In this document: positions 16,477 through 24,806 of the stretch, piece after piece
How positions within the stretch are numbered: position 1 is the first letter of the stretch
Layout of the letters: every line of letters starts with the position of its first letter
NCBI RefSeq assembly: GCF_001613345.1
Contig: NZ_BDCE01000031.1
Span: 1-35,928, forward strand
Direction: 5' to 3'
Length of the DNA stretch: 35,928 nucleotides
Source of the DNA: Nocardia uniformis NBRC 13702
GTDB taxonomy: Bacteria; Actinomycetota; Actinomycetes; Mycobacteriales; Mycobacteriaceae
Notes under the pieces: generated by a model
Told to the model about the DNA's origin: nothing
Databases searched by the model: none
The model's input: only the letters and a program-made list of their open reading frames with translations
Program-made: the position numbers and the translations under genes

Positions 16477-17214
16477 TCACAGTCCCGATTGCTTGGTGCG
16501 CACCATGATCGCGCCACATTCGGGGCAGCGCACGACGACATCCGGGGCGGTCTTGGCGATACGGGCGATCTCGCCGCGATCGATTTCGATGCGGCACGCG
16601 CCGCAGCGGCGGGCCTGCAGCAGGGCCGCGCCCACGCCGTTGGCGATGCGCTGCTTGTCATAGGTGGCGAGCAGTTCGTCCGGGAAGCGGCCCGTCAGCG
16701 CGGCCCGATCGGATTCGCAGCGCTGCTGCGCGACATTCAGATCCTTTACGGCCTCATCGCGGCGGCGCTCGGCCTCGGCCAGCTGCACTTCGGCGTGGTC
16801 CAGATTCGCGCCCGCGTGATCGTGGTCGGCTCCGGCAGCCTCGCGACGCTCCATGACGTCGATGAGGTCGTCCTCCAGCACCTTCCGACGGCGCTCCAGG
16901 CTGGCCAGTTCGTGCTGCAGCTCCGAGAGCTGCTTCGCACCGGTCGATCCGGAGGCGAGCAGGCTGCGGTCGCGTTCCTCGCGCTTGCTGACCGCTTCGA
17001 TCTCGCCCTCGAGCTTGCGGATATCGCGGTCCAGATCGTCGATGAGGATTTCGACCTTCACCGCGGCATCCTTGCGTGCTGTCCGCTCCGCGTCGAGCTG
17101 CTGCACCTCTTTTTCCTCGGGCAGCACCTTGCGACGGTGCTCGATCCGGGTCAGCTCGGCATCGACGGCGGCGAGGTCGAGCAGCTTGGCTTGGATCGAT
17201 TGTTCGACATTCAA
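16477..17214 (-). CDS. C4 zinc-ribbon coiled-coil protein (Rv2229c-like)
   Basis: The product of about 245 residues has a long coiled coil (about 20-170, rich in Glu, Arg, Leu and Ala) followed by a C-terminal zinc ribbon with CGAC (Cys204, Cys207) and CPEC (Cys230, Cys233). It matches Rv2229c and the CT398/HP0958 family. Its conserved place between Nif3-like and RNase H/phosphatase genes is kept here, but its molecular role in actinobacteria is not established. TTG 17214 is chosen because AGGAGAG lies 8 nt upstream. ATG 17250 would add 12 residues and has no such site. Confidence 0.85.
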   Translation of the reverse strand: MNVEQSIQAKLLDLAAVDAELTRIEHRRKVLPEEKEVQQLDAERTARKDAAVKVEILIDDLDRDIRKLEGEIEAVSKREERDRSLLASGSTGAKQLSELQHELASLERRRKVLEDDLIDVMERREAAGADHDHAGANLDHAEVQLAEAERRRDEAVKDLNVAQQRCESDRAALTGRFPDELLATYDKQRIANGVGAALLQARRCGACRIEIDRGEIARIAKTAPDVVVRCPECGAIMVRTKQSGL

Positions 17215-17457
17215 CGCGGAGGCTCTCCTGGACGCTATGGATAAGTTCAAGACCCCCTACCGTACTCCGCCACGACCGCCGATTTCGCCAACCCGGCCTC
17301 CAGCTGGGCAGATGTTCACTCGATGCGGTGGACGGTGGATCGACGTCCGGACCGGGGCGACCATGGCTCGGCGACCGCGGCCGCATGCCGGATCGCGATC
17401 CGCCGCTCGAGTGGCGAACGCCGCATCCCGGCCGCCGGAATCGGACAAACTCATGGT

Positions 17458-17898
17458 ATGAGCGAACATCGGTACGAAGTCGAAGTGGTGTGGTCCGGCG
17501 AAACGAAGGACTACCGGTCCTACAGCCGCAACCACGAGCTGCTGACCACTGGTCGTCCCCCTATCTCCGCCACCTCCGACCCCAAGTTCCGCGGTGACGC
17601 CACCCGCTGGAACCCGGAACAGCTCCTGGTCGCTGCCCTGTCCGATTGCCATATGCTGTGGTATCTGCACCTGTGTGCCACATCCGGGGTCGTCGTCACC
17701 TCCTACCGCGATACCGCGGTGGGTGTCATGGATGACGAGCGCTTCCGAGCGGTCACCCTGCGCCCGCACATCACGGTCACCGACCCCGCCATGGTCGACA
17801 CGGCCCACGCCCTGCACAAAGACGCCCACAGCAAATGCTTCATCGCCAATTCGGTGAACTTCCCGGTTGGCCACGAACCCACCATTGTCGTGGAGTAG
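17458..17898 (+). CDS. OsmC/Ohr-family peroxidase-like protein
   Basis: The 146-residue OsmC-fold protein has the two conserved cysteines Cys64 (LSDCHMLWYL) and Cys127 (HSKCFIANSV) at the peroxidatic and resolving positions. Arg20 in the N-terminal strand region may be the activating arginine. Such proteins reduce organic or fatty-acid hydroperoxides in the cytoplasm. It is on the opposite strand to the surrounding Rv2228c-Rv2230c-like genes. ATG 17458 starts the family sequence; no clear ribosome-binding site is visible. The frame stays open upstream to 17323 without similarity. Confidence 0.9.
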   Translation: MSEHRYEVEVVWSGETKDYRSYSRNHELLTTGRPPISATSDPKFRGDATRWNPEQLLVAALSDCHMLWYLHLCATSGVVVTSYRDTAVGVMDDERFRAVTLRPHITVTDPAMVDTAHALHKDAHSKCFIANSVNFPVGHEPTIVVE

Positions 17899-17976
17899 CG
17901 CACGCGACAACGGCTTCCACGCTCGGGAACAGCGCGTTCGCGCCTACTGAGGTTGCGGGAGTCTTGTCGGCGCAGC

Positions 17977-18056
17977 CCCGTCATCCCGGCATGCGGTTGG
18001 CCGGGATCCACTATCCGGAGGTGTGGATTCCGGCCAACCACACGCCGGAATGACGA
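17977..18056. repeat. Palindromic intergenic element, copy D
   Basis: Between convergent stops at 17898 and 18163. The arms are CCCGTCATCCCGGCATGCGG... and GTGGATTCCGGCCAACC.... The loop sequence GGTTGGCC / GGCCAACC replaces the TTTTGGCC / GGCCAAAA of other copies in both arms at once, so the arms changed together. Confidence 0.9.
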
Positions 18057-18162
18057 AGGCGGGCAGGCATTGTCGCGGCACCAACCTCAGCAATCGGGTT
18101 CGACTGCGGGCAGGCCGACATCCGCGCACCTGTGTGTCCTCGGGCCCATAGGCCCACGTCTT

Positions 18163-19296
18163 TCAGCAGTCGGCCGCGCCGATGGTCCAGGGGTCGGTGC
18201 GAATATCGCAGACGCGGGTGTCCAGGCCGGGAATCGCCGCGCGCACAATGCCTTCCGCCTGTGCGCACCAGGGGAACTCGGTGGCCCAGTGGGCGGCGTC
18301 GATGAGTGCCGGGCCGCCGGCGCGCAAATGCTCGTCGACGGGGTGGTGACGCAGGTCGGAGGTGACGTAGGCGTCGACGCCGAGGCGGGCGACCGTACCG
18401 AGGAAGGAGTCGCCCGCGCCGCCACAGACGGCGACGGTGCGGATCACGCGGTCCGGATCGCCGGCGGCGCGCACACCCCAGGTGGTGGCGGGGAGTCCGG
18501 CGCGGACGCGAGCGGTGAACTCCCGCAACGACTGCGGCTGCGCCAGCTCACCGATGCGACCGATACCGAGAGCGGACGGCAGCTCGGCGCGCTCGGTGAC
18601 GTGGAAGGCCGGTTGTTCGTAGGGATGTGCCGCCCGCAGCGCGTCCAGCACCGCGCGACGAGCCGAGGGCGCGGCCACCACCTCGATGCGGTCCTCGGCG
18701 ACGACCTGGAGTTCGCCGATCGCGCCGATCGCCGGGGTAGCGCCGACGAGCGGGCGGAACTGCCCGGTCCCCGCCACCGTCCAACTCGCGTCCCGATAGT
18801 GCCCGCTCGCACCCGCGCCCGCCGCGAACAGTGCTTCCCGCACCGTCTCGGTGTGCGTGCGCGGTACCAGCACCTCCCATTCATCCAGCGCGCCAGCTGG
18901 TTTCGACTGCAGCGGCCCGACGACCGTCAATCCGACACTGTGCGCCAACGCATCCGACACCCCCGGATCGGCCGAATCGGCATTCGTATGCGCCGTGAAC
19001 AACGCACACCCCGACCGGATCAGCCGATGCAGCAGAGCGCCCTTCGGCGTATCCGCCGCCACCGTGTCCACCCCCCGCAGTAACAGCGGATGGTGCACCA
19101 CCAGTGCCTGGGCTCCCCACTCGATCGCGGCATCCACCACGGCGGCGGTCGCGTCCACGGCGAACATCACCCGCGACACCCCTTCCCCCGGGTCCCCGCA
19201 CACCAGCCCCACCGAATCCCACGACTCGGCCAGCCCGGGCGGGTACGCCACATCCAGCACCTCGATGACATCCGCCAACCGCACCGCCGTCACCAC
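18163..19296 (-). CDS. Nif3-like dinuclear metal-centre protein (Rv2230c-like)
   Basis: The 377-residue protein begins [15 protein letters not shown] and matches M. tuberculosis Rv2230c over its full length. Metal-binding blocks of the NIF3/YbgI family are present: [27 protein letters not shown] and [12 protein letters not shown]-like insert of about 110 residues lies in the middle ([18 protein letters not shown]), as in the long actinobacterial form. It is annotated in databases as GTP cyclohydrolase I type 2-like, but the reaction is not settled. It follows cobC on the same strand after a 150-bp gap. Confidence 0.93.
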   Translation of the reverse strand: MVTAVRLADVIEVLDVAYPPGLAESWDSVGLVCGDPGEGVSRVMFAVDATAAVVDAAIEWGAQALVVHHPLLLRGVDTVAADTPKGALLHRLIRSGCALFTAHTNADSADPGVSDALAHSVGLTVVGPLQSKPAGALDEWEVLVPRTHTETVREALFAAGAGASGHYRDASWTVAGTGQFRPLVGATPAIGAIGELQVVAEDRIEVVAAPSARRAVLDALRAAHPYEQPAFHVTERAELPSALGIGRIGELAQPQSLREFTARVRAGLPATTWGVRAAGDPDRVIRTVAVCGGAGDSFLGTVARLGVDAYVTSDLRHHPVDEHLRAGGPALIDAAHWATEFPWCAQAEGIVRAAIPGLDTRVCDIRTDPWTIGAADC

Positions 19297-19446
19297 AGAC
19301 CTCCAGTCACCGTCACCGAACTACGCTCACCTTTTGTACGCGCCGCGCGAACTGCCGTGGGCGCGAAGCGAATAAACCAGCGGAGGGGCTGCCACACCCG
19401 GTTGTGCCGGGACAGCCGCGACTCGCCGCGACCGAACTCGGGCCGA

Positions 19447-21012
19447 TCACAGTCCGACCTGCTCGATCGCGGCGACCAGGCGGTCGACCTCGGCGGCGGG
19501 GCGGACCGCGAGGCGCAGATGCCCGGAGTCCAAACCGGGGAAGGTATCTCCTCGGCGCACGGCGATTCCGTTGTCCGCCAGCCGCTTCCGCAGCAGTTCC
19601 GCATCGGGTACGCGAATCAGCAAGAAGGGGCCGGTGGCGGGTTCGTGGACCTCGATGCCGAATGCGCGCAGGCGCGCGATCATGGCGGCGCGGTCGGCGG
19701 CAATGGTTTCCGCCTTGCGCTGCGCTTCGGTGACGGCGGCCGGTTCGCTGGTCGCGGCGATGGCCTCCAATTGCAGTGTGCCCAGCGGCCAATGCGGGCG
19801 GCCGTGGTTCAGCCGTGCCAGCAGGTCGGGGGCACCGAGGAGGTATCCGCAGCGCAGTCCGGCCAGCGCCCAGGTCTTGGTGAGGCTGCGCAGTACCAGC
19901 ACATCGGGAAAAGCCTTGCCGGACAGGGTTTCCGGCTCTCCCACCACAGCGTCGGCGAACGCCTCGTCCACCAACACAATGCGACCCGGCCGACGCAGCG
20001 CCAGAATCGTCTCGGCGGGATGCGATACCGAAGTCGGATTCGTGGGGTTCCCCACCACCACCAGATCCGCCTCCTCGGGCACCATCCCCGCGTCGAGGGT
20101 GTACGGCGGCCGCAACACCACCCGCGCCACCGGCACCGCCGCCTCCCGCAGCGCCAATTCCGGCTCCGTGAACGACGGATGTATCACCGCTGCCAACCGC
20201 GACCCCAACCGCGGCAGTAGGGCAAACCCCTCGGCCGCTCCCGCCAGCAACAGCACCTCGTCGGCCTGTCGCCCGTGCCGTGCCGCCACCGCGGCCCGCG
20301 CCGCGGCCTCCTCGGCCGCATCCGGATACCGCCCGAGCTCCCCCAACCGTCCGGCCAACCGGGCGGCCAACCACTCCGGCGGCCCACTCCCCTGCACATT
20401 CACCGCGAAATCGATCATCCCGGGCCGCACCTCGACATCCCCGTGATGGCGCAACTTCGCGTGATCGACCAATGCCGCGCCGTCGGACTCGCCCGCCGCA
20501 ATGCCGGTTCCATCGCTGCCACACGCGGCGACCGCGCCGGGATTCGCCGACACATCTTCCTGATAGCTGCTGTCCGCTGTGCGACTTACCGCCGTCGGCC
20601 CCCGGCCGGACGCAGCCTCCCGCTCGCCCCCTGTCGCGCCGACCGAGTCGTCCCCGGTCGGACCCATCGCGATCGAGGCGGAATCGCCCCGCACTCCCGT
20701 GGCACCCGCGCTATCCGCCGCAGCGTCGCCCACGACACTCGCCCGCCCCCACTTCATCGGCGGTTCCGACTCCGTGCCCGCTCCGGTGTTCGCATCGCTA
20801 CCCGCCTCGTCGGCACTCGGATATCCCGACACGCGCCCTGACGCCGCGACGGCATCGGCCCGCGTGGGCGTGGCACCCGCGCTATCCGCCGCGGCAGCGT
20901 CGCCCCGCGCAGGCGCGGCACCCGCGTTTTCCACGGCATCGCCCACGGCGCTCGCCCGCCCGCACCTGGCGGCGGCATCTGAATCGCGGCTCCGCGCGGT
21001 GTCCTCCGGCAC
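19447..21012 (-). CDS. cobC: CobC-like PLP aminotransferase with long low-complexity N-terminus
   Basis: The last 339 residues form a fold-type I PLP enzyme like M. tuberculosis Rv2231c (CobC): VEVRPGMIDFAVNVQG at the start, VVGNPTNPTS, VDEAFADAV, and the PLP lysine in RSLTKTWALAG. CobC-type enzymes supply aminopropanol phosphate for cobalamin, and CobD and a CobC-like phosphatase lie nearby. The frame continues upstream for about 182 residues rich in Ala, Gly, Ser and Asp, with imperfect repeats (GRASAVGDA and GRASVVGDA; ADSAGAT twice). GTG 21012 is preferred because a minus-strand TAGGGT (21021-21026) lies 8 nt upstream, giving a leaderless mRNA. An internal start nearer the domain is possible. 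Confidence 0.82.
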   Translation of the reverse strand: MPEDTARSRDSDAAARCGRASAVGDAVENAGAAPARGDAAAADSAGATPTRADAVAASGRVSGYPSADEAGSDANTGAGTESEPPMKWGRASVVGDAAADSAGATGVRGDSASIAMGPTGDDSVGATGGEREAASGRGPTAVSRTADSSYQEDVSANPGAVAACGSDGTGIAAGESDGAALVDHAKLRHHGDVEVRPGMIDFAVNVQGSGPPEWLAARLAGRLGELGRYPDAAEEAAARAAVAARHGRQADEVLLLAGAAEGFALLPRLGSRLAAVIHPSFTEPELALREAAVPVARVVLRPPYTLDAGMVPEEADLVVVGNPTNPTSVSHPAETILALRRPGRIVLVDEAFADAVVGEPETLSGKAFPDVLVLRSLTKTWALAGLRCGYLLGAPDLLARLNHGRPHWPLGTLQLEAIAATSEPAAVTEAQRKAETIAADRAAMIARLRAFGIEVHEPATGPFLLIRVPDAELLRKRLADNGIAVRRGDTFPGLDSGHLRLAVRPAAEVDRLVAAIEQVGL

Positions 21013-21020
21013 AGCCACAT

Positions 21021-21026
21021 ACCCTA
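21021..21026 (-). promoter_or_regulatory. -10 box of cobC
   Basis: TAGGGT on the minus strand ends 8 nt before GTG 21012, the distance expected for a leaderless transcript. The ptpA gene starts 40 bp away in the other direction, so its control signals must overlap this region. Confidence 0.4.
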
Positions 21027-21064
21027 CGTGGCAGTCCAGTAGGTCGACCGGAGAGAATGGCTTC

Positions 21065-21553
21065 GTGGGCGAGCTGCATGTGACCTTCATCTGCACCGGC
21101 AATATCTGTCGGTCGCCGATGGCCGAGAAGATCTTCGCGGCGCACCTGGAGCGCGCCGGATTGGCGGACCGGGTGCGGGTGAGCAGCGCCGGGACCGGTA
21201 GCTGGCATATCGGGGATGACGCGGATCCGCGCACGACCGATGAGCTGCGGCGGTACGGATATCCGGTGGGCCATGTGGCGGCGGTTATCGGGGTCGATCA
21301 TCGCGATGCCGATCTGCTGATCGCGCTGGACACCTCGCATGAGCGGGCATTGGCTCGGATGAGTGTGCCCTCGGATCGGCGGCGGCTGTTGCGCGGTTTC
21401 GACCCGAAGGCCGACGGTCGCGATGTGCCCGACCCGTACTACGGCGATCAGCGCGACTTCGAACTCGTTCGCGAGCAGATCGAGGCGGCGATGCCAGGGC
21501 TGCTGGACTGGGTGCGCGAACAGCTCGGCGAATCTACGAGGGATCAGATATGA
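21065..21553 (+). CDS. ptpA: Low-molecular-weight protein tyrosine phosphatase
   Basis: The 162-residue protein has the LMW-PTP P-loop CTGNICRSP (nucleophile Cys10, Arg16) and the general-acid loop DVPDPYYGD. It is orthologous in sequence and place to M. tuberculosis PtpA (Rv2234), a secreted effector that dephosphorylates host proteins in that species. That role cannot be assumed here. The partner kinase gene ptkA (Rv2232), next to ptpA in M. tuberculosis, is absent from this window. GTG 21065 follows GGAGAG at 21050-21055. The stop overlaps the start of the SURF1 gene. Confidence 0.93.
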   Translation: MGELHVTFICTGNICRSPMAEKIFAAHLERAGLADRVRVSSAGTGSWHIGDDADPRTTDELRRYGYPVGHVAAVIGVDHRDADLLIALDTSHERALARMSVPSDRRRLLRGFDPKADGRDVPDPYYGDQRDFELVREQIEAAMPGLLDWVREQLGESTRDQI

Positions 21554-22497
21554 GTGGCAAGTCCGCGCTGCGGCGTATCGGCTTCCTGTTCCGACCGAGC
21601 TGGGTGATTCTGGCGGCGGTCGTGGTCGCGTTCGCCTACATGTGTTTCACCGTGCTCGCCCCCTGGCAGCTCGGCAAGAACACCTCCACCTCGCACCGCA
21701 ATCAGCAGATCGCCGACTCGGTCGAGGCACCGCCGGTCGATATCACGACCATGCTCGACGGCACCGGCAACGAGACCGAGTGGCGGCGTGTCACCGCGAC
21801 CGGCGGCTATGTGCCCGACTCGACCATGCTGGTCCGGCTGCGGCACCTCGACGGCGCACCGGCCTTCGCCGTGCTCGGAGCCTTCCGGCTCGAGGACGGG
21901 CGGGTGCTGCTGGTCGATCGCGGTATGGTCGCCGCCGTCGACGGTTCCCGCCCGCCGCAGATCGCGGACGCGCCCGCTGGACCGCAGCGCCTCGAAGCGC
22001 GTGTCCGCGCCTCGGAGGGTATTGCCGAGGGCAAACCCCCGATGACCGAGAACGGGTACCGCCAGGTGTATTCCATCGACACCGGGCAGGAGGCCACCGT
22101 CCTCGACCTCCCGCTGACCGAGATCCCCACCGACGGTCGCGGCGGCTACCTGCAACTGGCCGCGGACCAGCCGGGCGCGTTCACCCCCGTCCCGCTGCCG
22201 CAACTCGATGCCGGACCGTACCTGTCCTACGGCCTGCAATGGCTGGCCTTCGGCATTATGGCCCCGCTCGGGCTGGGCTATTTCGTCTACGCCGAAATGC
22301 GGGCCCGCCGCCGGGAGAGTGCGGAAGTGGCCGATACGAGCACATCTGGAGCCGCGCCATCGGCTGCCGAATCGGGCGACACCATCGTCGAATCCGATGA
22401 CACCACCGAATCCGGCCACAGCGCCGCCGCATCCGGGGTGCGCAGTTCCCAGACGACCGAAGCGCGGCTGGCCGATCGCTACGGCCGGGGTCGCTGA
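21550..22497 (+). CDS. SURF1-family cytochrome c oxidase assembly protein
   Basis: The 315-residue membrane protein has two transmembrane helices (about 17-38 and 228-250) around a periplasmic domain, the SURF1 layout. The PWQLGKN block after the first helix and VLLVDRGMV in the middle are typical. It assists maturation of aa3-type cytochrome oxidase. A cytoplasmic tail of about 60 residues is acidic and rich in Ser, Thr and Ala. Its ATG overlaps the ptpA stop (ATGA at 21550), so the two are cotranscribed, as with Rv2234-Rv2235. Confidence 0.92.
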   Translation: MSGKSALRRIGFLFRPSWVILAAVVVAFAYMCFTVLAPWQLGKNTSTSHRNQQIADSVEAPPVDITTMLDGTGNETEWRRVTATGGYVPDSTMLVRLRHLDGAPAFAVLGAFRLEDGRVLLVDRGMVAAVDGSRPPQIADAPAGPQRLEARVRASEGIAEGKPPMTENGYRQVYSIDTGQEATVLDLPLTEIPTDGRGGYLQLAADQPGAFTPVPLPQLDAGPYLSYGLQWLAFGIMAPLGLGYFVYAEMRARRRESAEVADTSTSGAAPSAAESGDTIVESDDTTESGHSAAASGVRSSQTTEARLADRYGRGR

Positions 22498-22532
22498 CCC
22501 GACCCACCGGGGGGTCGCGATGTCGGCACTGT

Positions 22533-22618
22533 TCCCGTCATCCCGGTGCGCTGGTGGCTGGACCCAGTTCCGTAGTAGTAGGTGTGGATTCCGGCCAAAA
22601 GCATGCCGGAATGACGAG
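22533..22618. repeat. Palindromic intergenic element, copy E
   Basis: Between convergent stops at 22497 and 22715. The right arm is canonical (GTGGATTCCGGCCAAAAGC...). The left arm has decayed in its loop and distal half (CCCGGTGCGCTGG...). Confidence 0.85.
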
Positions 22619-22714
22619 GGTGAGGCTGGCGACATCGCGCCTTCAACCTCGGTAGTCGTGCACTTCGGCCCGAAGTCGGCGTGATATCGCCCAATTCCGC
22701 CGAGTGGTGCACGA

Positions 22715-23044
22715 TTAGCGCGCTCTCGAACTACGGCGCTCGATAATCTCATGGATCGACATATCCGGCCACGGTGGCCGACGCAGCAGCGCCGCCGTCG
22801 CGAAACCTGCCGCCACAAGGCCGATCAGCTCACCCATCAGCGCGATGCGGGTGGAGTCCGTGACGCACTCGAACGACACCTTGCCCTCATGGATCACGAA
22901 GACCCCGAGCGGCCGCATACCGCGGAAGAAGCCGGGCTTGCTGACGGTGATTACCGTCGACCCGTCCGGGGTCAGATGCGGTGCGCCGTACACCAGTGAG
23001 TCGTCCACGGCCGGAAGCTCACTCAATCGATCCTTCAGCGTCAT
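22715..23044 (-). CDS. Small GerW/YtfJ-like protein
   Basis: The 109-residue protein resembles the GerW (YtfJ) family of Bacillus and its actinobacterial relatives: VYGAPHLTPDGSTVITVSKP forms the first strands, PLGVFVIHEGKVSFECV the second part, followed by a hydrophobic helix (about 70-92) and a basic end ERRSSRAR. The role of these proteins outside spore formers is unknown. ATG 23044 is preceded by AGGGG 8 nt upstream. The frame is open to 23173, but the first 43 codons lack similarity. It is divergent from the FG-GAP gene. Confidence 0.6.
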   Translation of the reverse strand: MTLKDRLSELPAVDDSLVYGAPHLTPDGSTVITVSKPGFFRGMRPLGVFVIHEGKVSFECVTDSTRIALMGELIGLVAAGFATAALLRRPPWPDMSIHEIIERRSSRAR

Positions 23045-23337
23045 ATGCGCCACCCCTATCGTGAGATATTGCGCCGCACCGCGTTTCGATGCGAGGCACG
23101 ATGCCAGCCTACGACCGGCAGCGACCGGGCGGGCGGACTGGATCAACGCCGATATAGACACTTCGGGCCGCATGCCACCGTAATTCGGTAGCTAATGCAC
23201 CGATTTGGGCGCGTTGCCCTGTGATCGCTCCGGATGCCGCCAATTCCACAAATTCGCGGCAATGCCGAGATTCCACTGTGACGCGCGCCATAGAGTCCGG
23301 GCGCTCCACCGAAACACGCACTACCCCAGGGACTCCC

Positions 23338-24468
23338 ATGCGCCATACCCCGACCGCCCTCCTCGCGGCGGCCGCCGCCTGCCTGCTCGGCACGGCCACC
23401 GCGACCGCCGCCGGCACCATTGACTTCGCCCCCGCCGTCAATTCCCCTACCGGCGGCAATTTCCCATCCTGGGGTCCCGGCCCCGCCCCCATCGGCGTGG
23501 TCACCGCCGACTTCAATGGCGACGGCAAGGCCGATATCGTCAGCGCCGATTTCGGCGGCTCCGGCCCGGTACTCATGACCGGCAAGGGCGACGGCACCTT
23601 CGATCCGGGCAAGCGGATCGGCACACCCGGCAATGGGTACGGCGCGGTTGCCGCCGGTGACCTCAATGGCGACGGCAAACCCGATGTGGTCGCCCAGTCC
23701 TGGACCTCCATCGCGACCTTCATCAATAACGGTGACGGCACCTTCGCCAGCCCGAAGACCTTCCCCACCCTCGAGGGTGCACAGCAGGAGGTCATCATCG
23801 CCGATGTGAACGGCGACGGCAGGAACGATGTGCTGAGCCTGGTACCGGCGGGGGTCAAAACCTGGTTCGGCAAGGGCGACGGTGATCTCGACGGCGGCGG
23901 TTCGGCCATCATTCCCGGGGTCGCGGCCGCCTTCACGGTCGGCAATTTCGACGGCGACGGTAAACCCGATATCGCCATCAATAATGATGTGCTGCAAAGG
24001 GTTCACGTATTCACCAATCGCGGCGACGGCAGCTTCCAATTGCGCGGCGGCAGTACCTCCGGACTCATTACCGAGGACATTCGCGCCGGTGATTTCAATG
24101 GCGACGGTATCGACGATGTCATAACCGCCGACTCCTTCTCCTTCAGCACCACGGTGCTGATCTCCGACGGCAAGGGCGATTTCAAGAAAACCAACCGCAT
24201 CCCCCTCTCCGGCCTCGGCCCCACCAGCATCGCCGTCGGAGACTTCGACCGCGACGGCAAGCTCGACGCCGTCATGTCCGCCGTCCTCAACTCCAAAATC
24301 GTTGTCTTCAGCGGCAATGGCGACGGCACCATCACCCGCGCCGGTGAACACAGCGTCACCTCGCAACCGCAAACCCCGGCCATCGCCGACTACGACGGGG
24401 ACGGGAAGCTCGACGTGGTGGTGGCGGGCAGCGCGAATGAACTCTCGTTCCTGAAGAACCAGTCGTGA
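23338..24468 (+). CDS. Secreted FG-GAP/VCBS beta-propeller protein
   Basis: The 376-residue protein has a Sec signal peptide (1 to about 25, ending ATATAA) and then seven calcium-binding-type motifs: ADFNGDGKADI, GDLNGDGKPDV, ADVNGDGRNDV, GNFDGDGKPDI, GDFNGDGIDDV, GDFDRDGKLDA and ADYDGDGKLDV. Seven repeats with D-x-[ND]-x-D-G match one complete seven-bladed propeller, with no added enzymatic domain. It is probably an exported cell-surface or extracellular binding protein. ATG 23338 follows AGGGA by 6 nt. It is the one gene between the Rv2235-like and Rv2236c-like genes that looks out of place beside the mycobacterial order. Confidence 0.9.
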   Translation: MRHTPTALLAAAAACLLGTATATAAGTIDFAPAVNSPTGGNFPSWGPGPAPIGVVTADFNGDGKADIVSADFGGSGPVLMTGKGDGTFDPGKRIGTPGNGYGAVAAGDLNGDGKPDVVAQSWTSIATFINNGDGTFASPKTFPTLEGAQQEVIIADVNGDGRNDVLSLVPAGVKTWFGKGDGDLDGGGSAIIPGVAAAFTVGNFDGDGKPDIAINNDVLQRVHVFTNRGDGSFQLRGGSTSGLITEDIRAGDFNGDGIDDVITADSFSFSTTVLISDGKGDFKKTNRIPLSGLGPTSIAVGDFDRDGKLDAVMSAVLNSKIVVFSGNGDGTITRAGEHSVTSQPQTPAIADYDGDGKLDVVVAGSANELSFLKNQS

Positions 24469-24494
24469 CGCTCGGGCAGTGAGCGCACGGCGGG

Positions 24495-24527
24495 CCGGAC
24501 TCGCAGTGGACTTCGCCGCGAGTCCGG
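24495..24527 (+). terminator. Hairpin terminator after FG-GAP gene
   Basis: CCGGACTCGC and GCGAGTCCGG form a perfect 10-bp stem with a 13-nt loop, 26 nt past the stop at 24468. There is no T-run, which is common for actinobacterial terminators. Confidence 0.65.
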
Positions 24528-24580
24528 TCGTATGCACCAGCAGGACTTGACACCGACCCGGTGATTGGCACTGAGATCGC

Positions 24581-24752
24581 GTGGCCACCTTCGCCACCGA
24601 GAGGTGAATGGCGTTCTGGTCGCGGGGGCGCCTTCGCCACCGAGGAGTGGATGGCGTTCTGGTCGCGGGGGCGCCTTCGCCACCGAGGAGTGGATGGCGT
24701 TCTGGTCGCGGGGGCGCCTTCGCCACCGAGGAGTGGATGGCGTTCTGGTCGC
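24581..24752. repeat. 43-bp tandem repeat, four copies
   Basis: Four head-to-tail units of 43 bp begin at 24581, 24624, 24667 and 24710. Copies 2 to 4 are identical or nearly so (GGGGGCGCCTTCGCCACCGA, then GGAGTGGATGGCG...). Copy 1 is diverged. The unit is not a multiple of three, so it is unlikely to be coding. It sits between the FG-GAP terminator and the cobD promoter and fills most of this 338-bp gap. Confidence 0.95.
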
Positions 24753-24793
24753 ACCGGAACGCGGGGGCTGAAGGGTTGGCGGTGGGCGTCGTC

Positions 24794-24799
24794 TAACCT
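24794..24799 (+). promoter_or_regulatory. -10 box of cobD (leaderless)
   Basis: TAACCT ends 7 nt before GTG 24807. No ribosome-binding site is visible, so the transcript probably starts at or next to the start codon. Confidence 0.4.
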
Positions 24800-24806
24800 C
24801 GCCCGA

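Noticed and set aside
24581..24752. Possible CRISPR array
   Set aside because: Units are contiguous with no variable spacers, and no cas genes are in the window.
24561..24806. Upstream extension of cobD, with repeated peptides on several frames
   Set aside because: The frames run through the 43-bp tandem array, whose period is not a multiple of three, and the CobD family begins at GTG 24807.
24469..24806. Cobalamin riboswitch upstream of cobD
   Set aside because: No B12-box-like sequence was seen, and the transcript appears to be leaderless.
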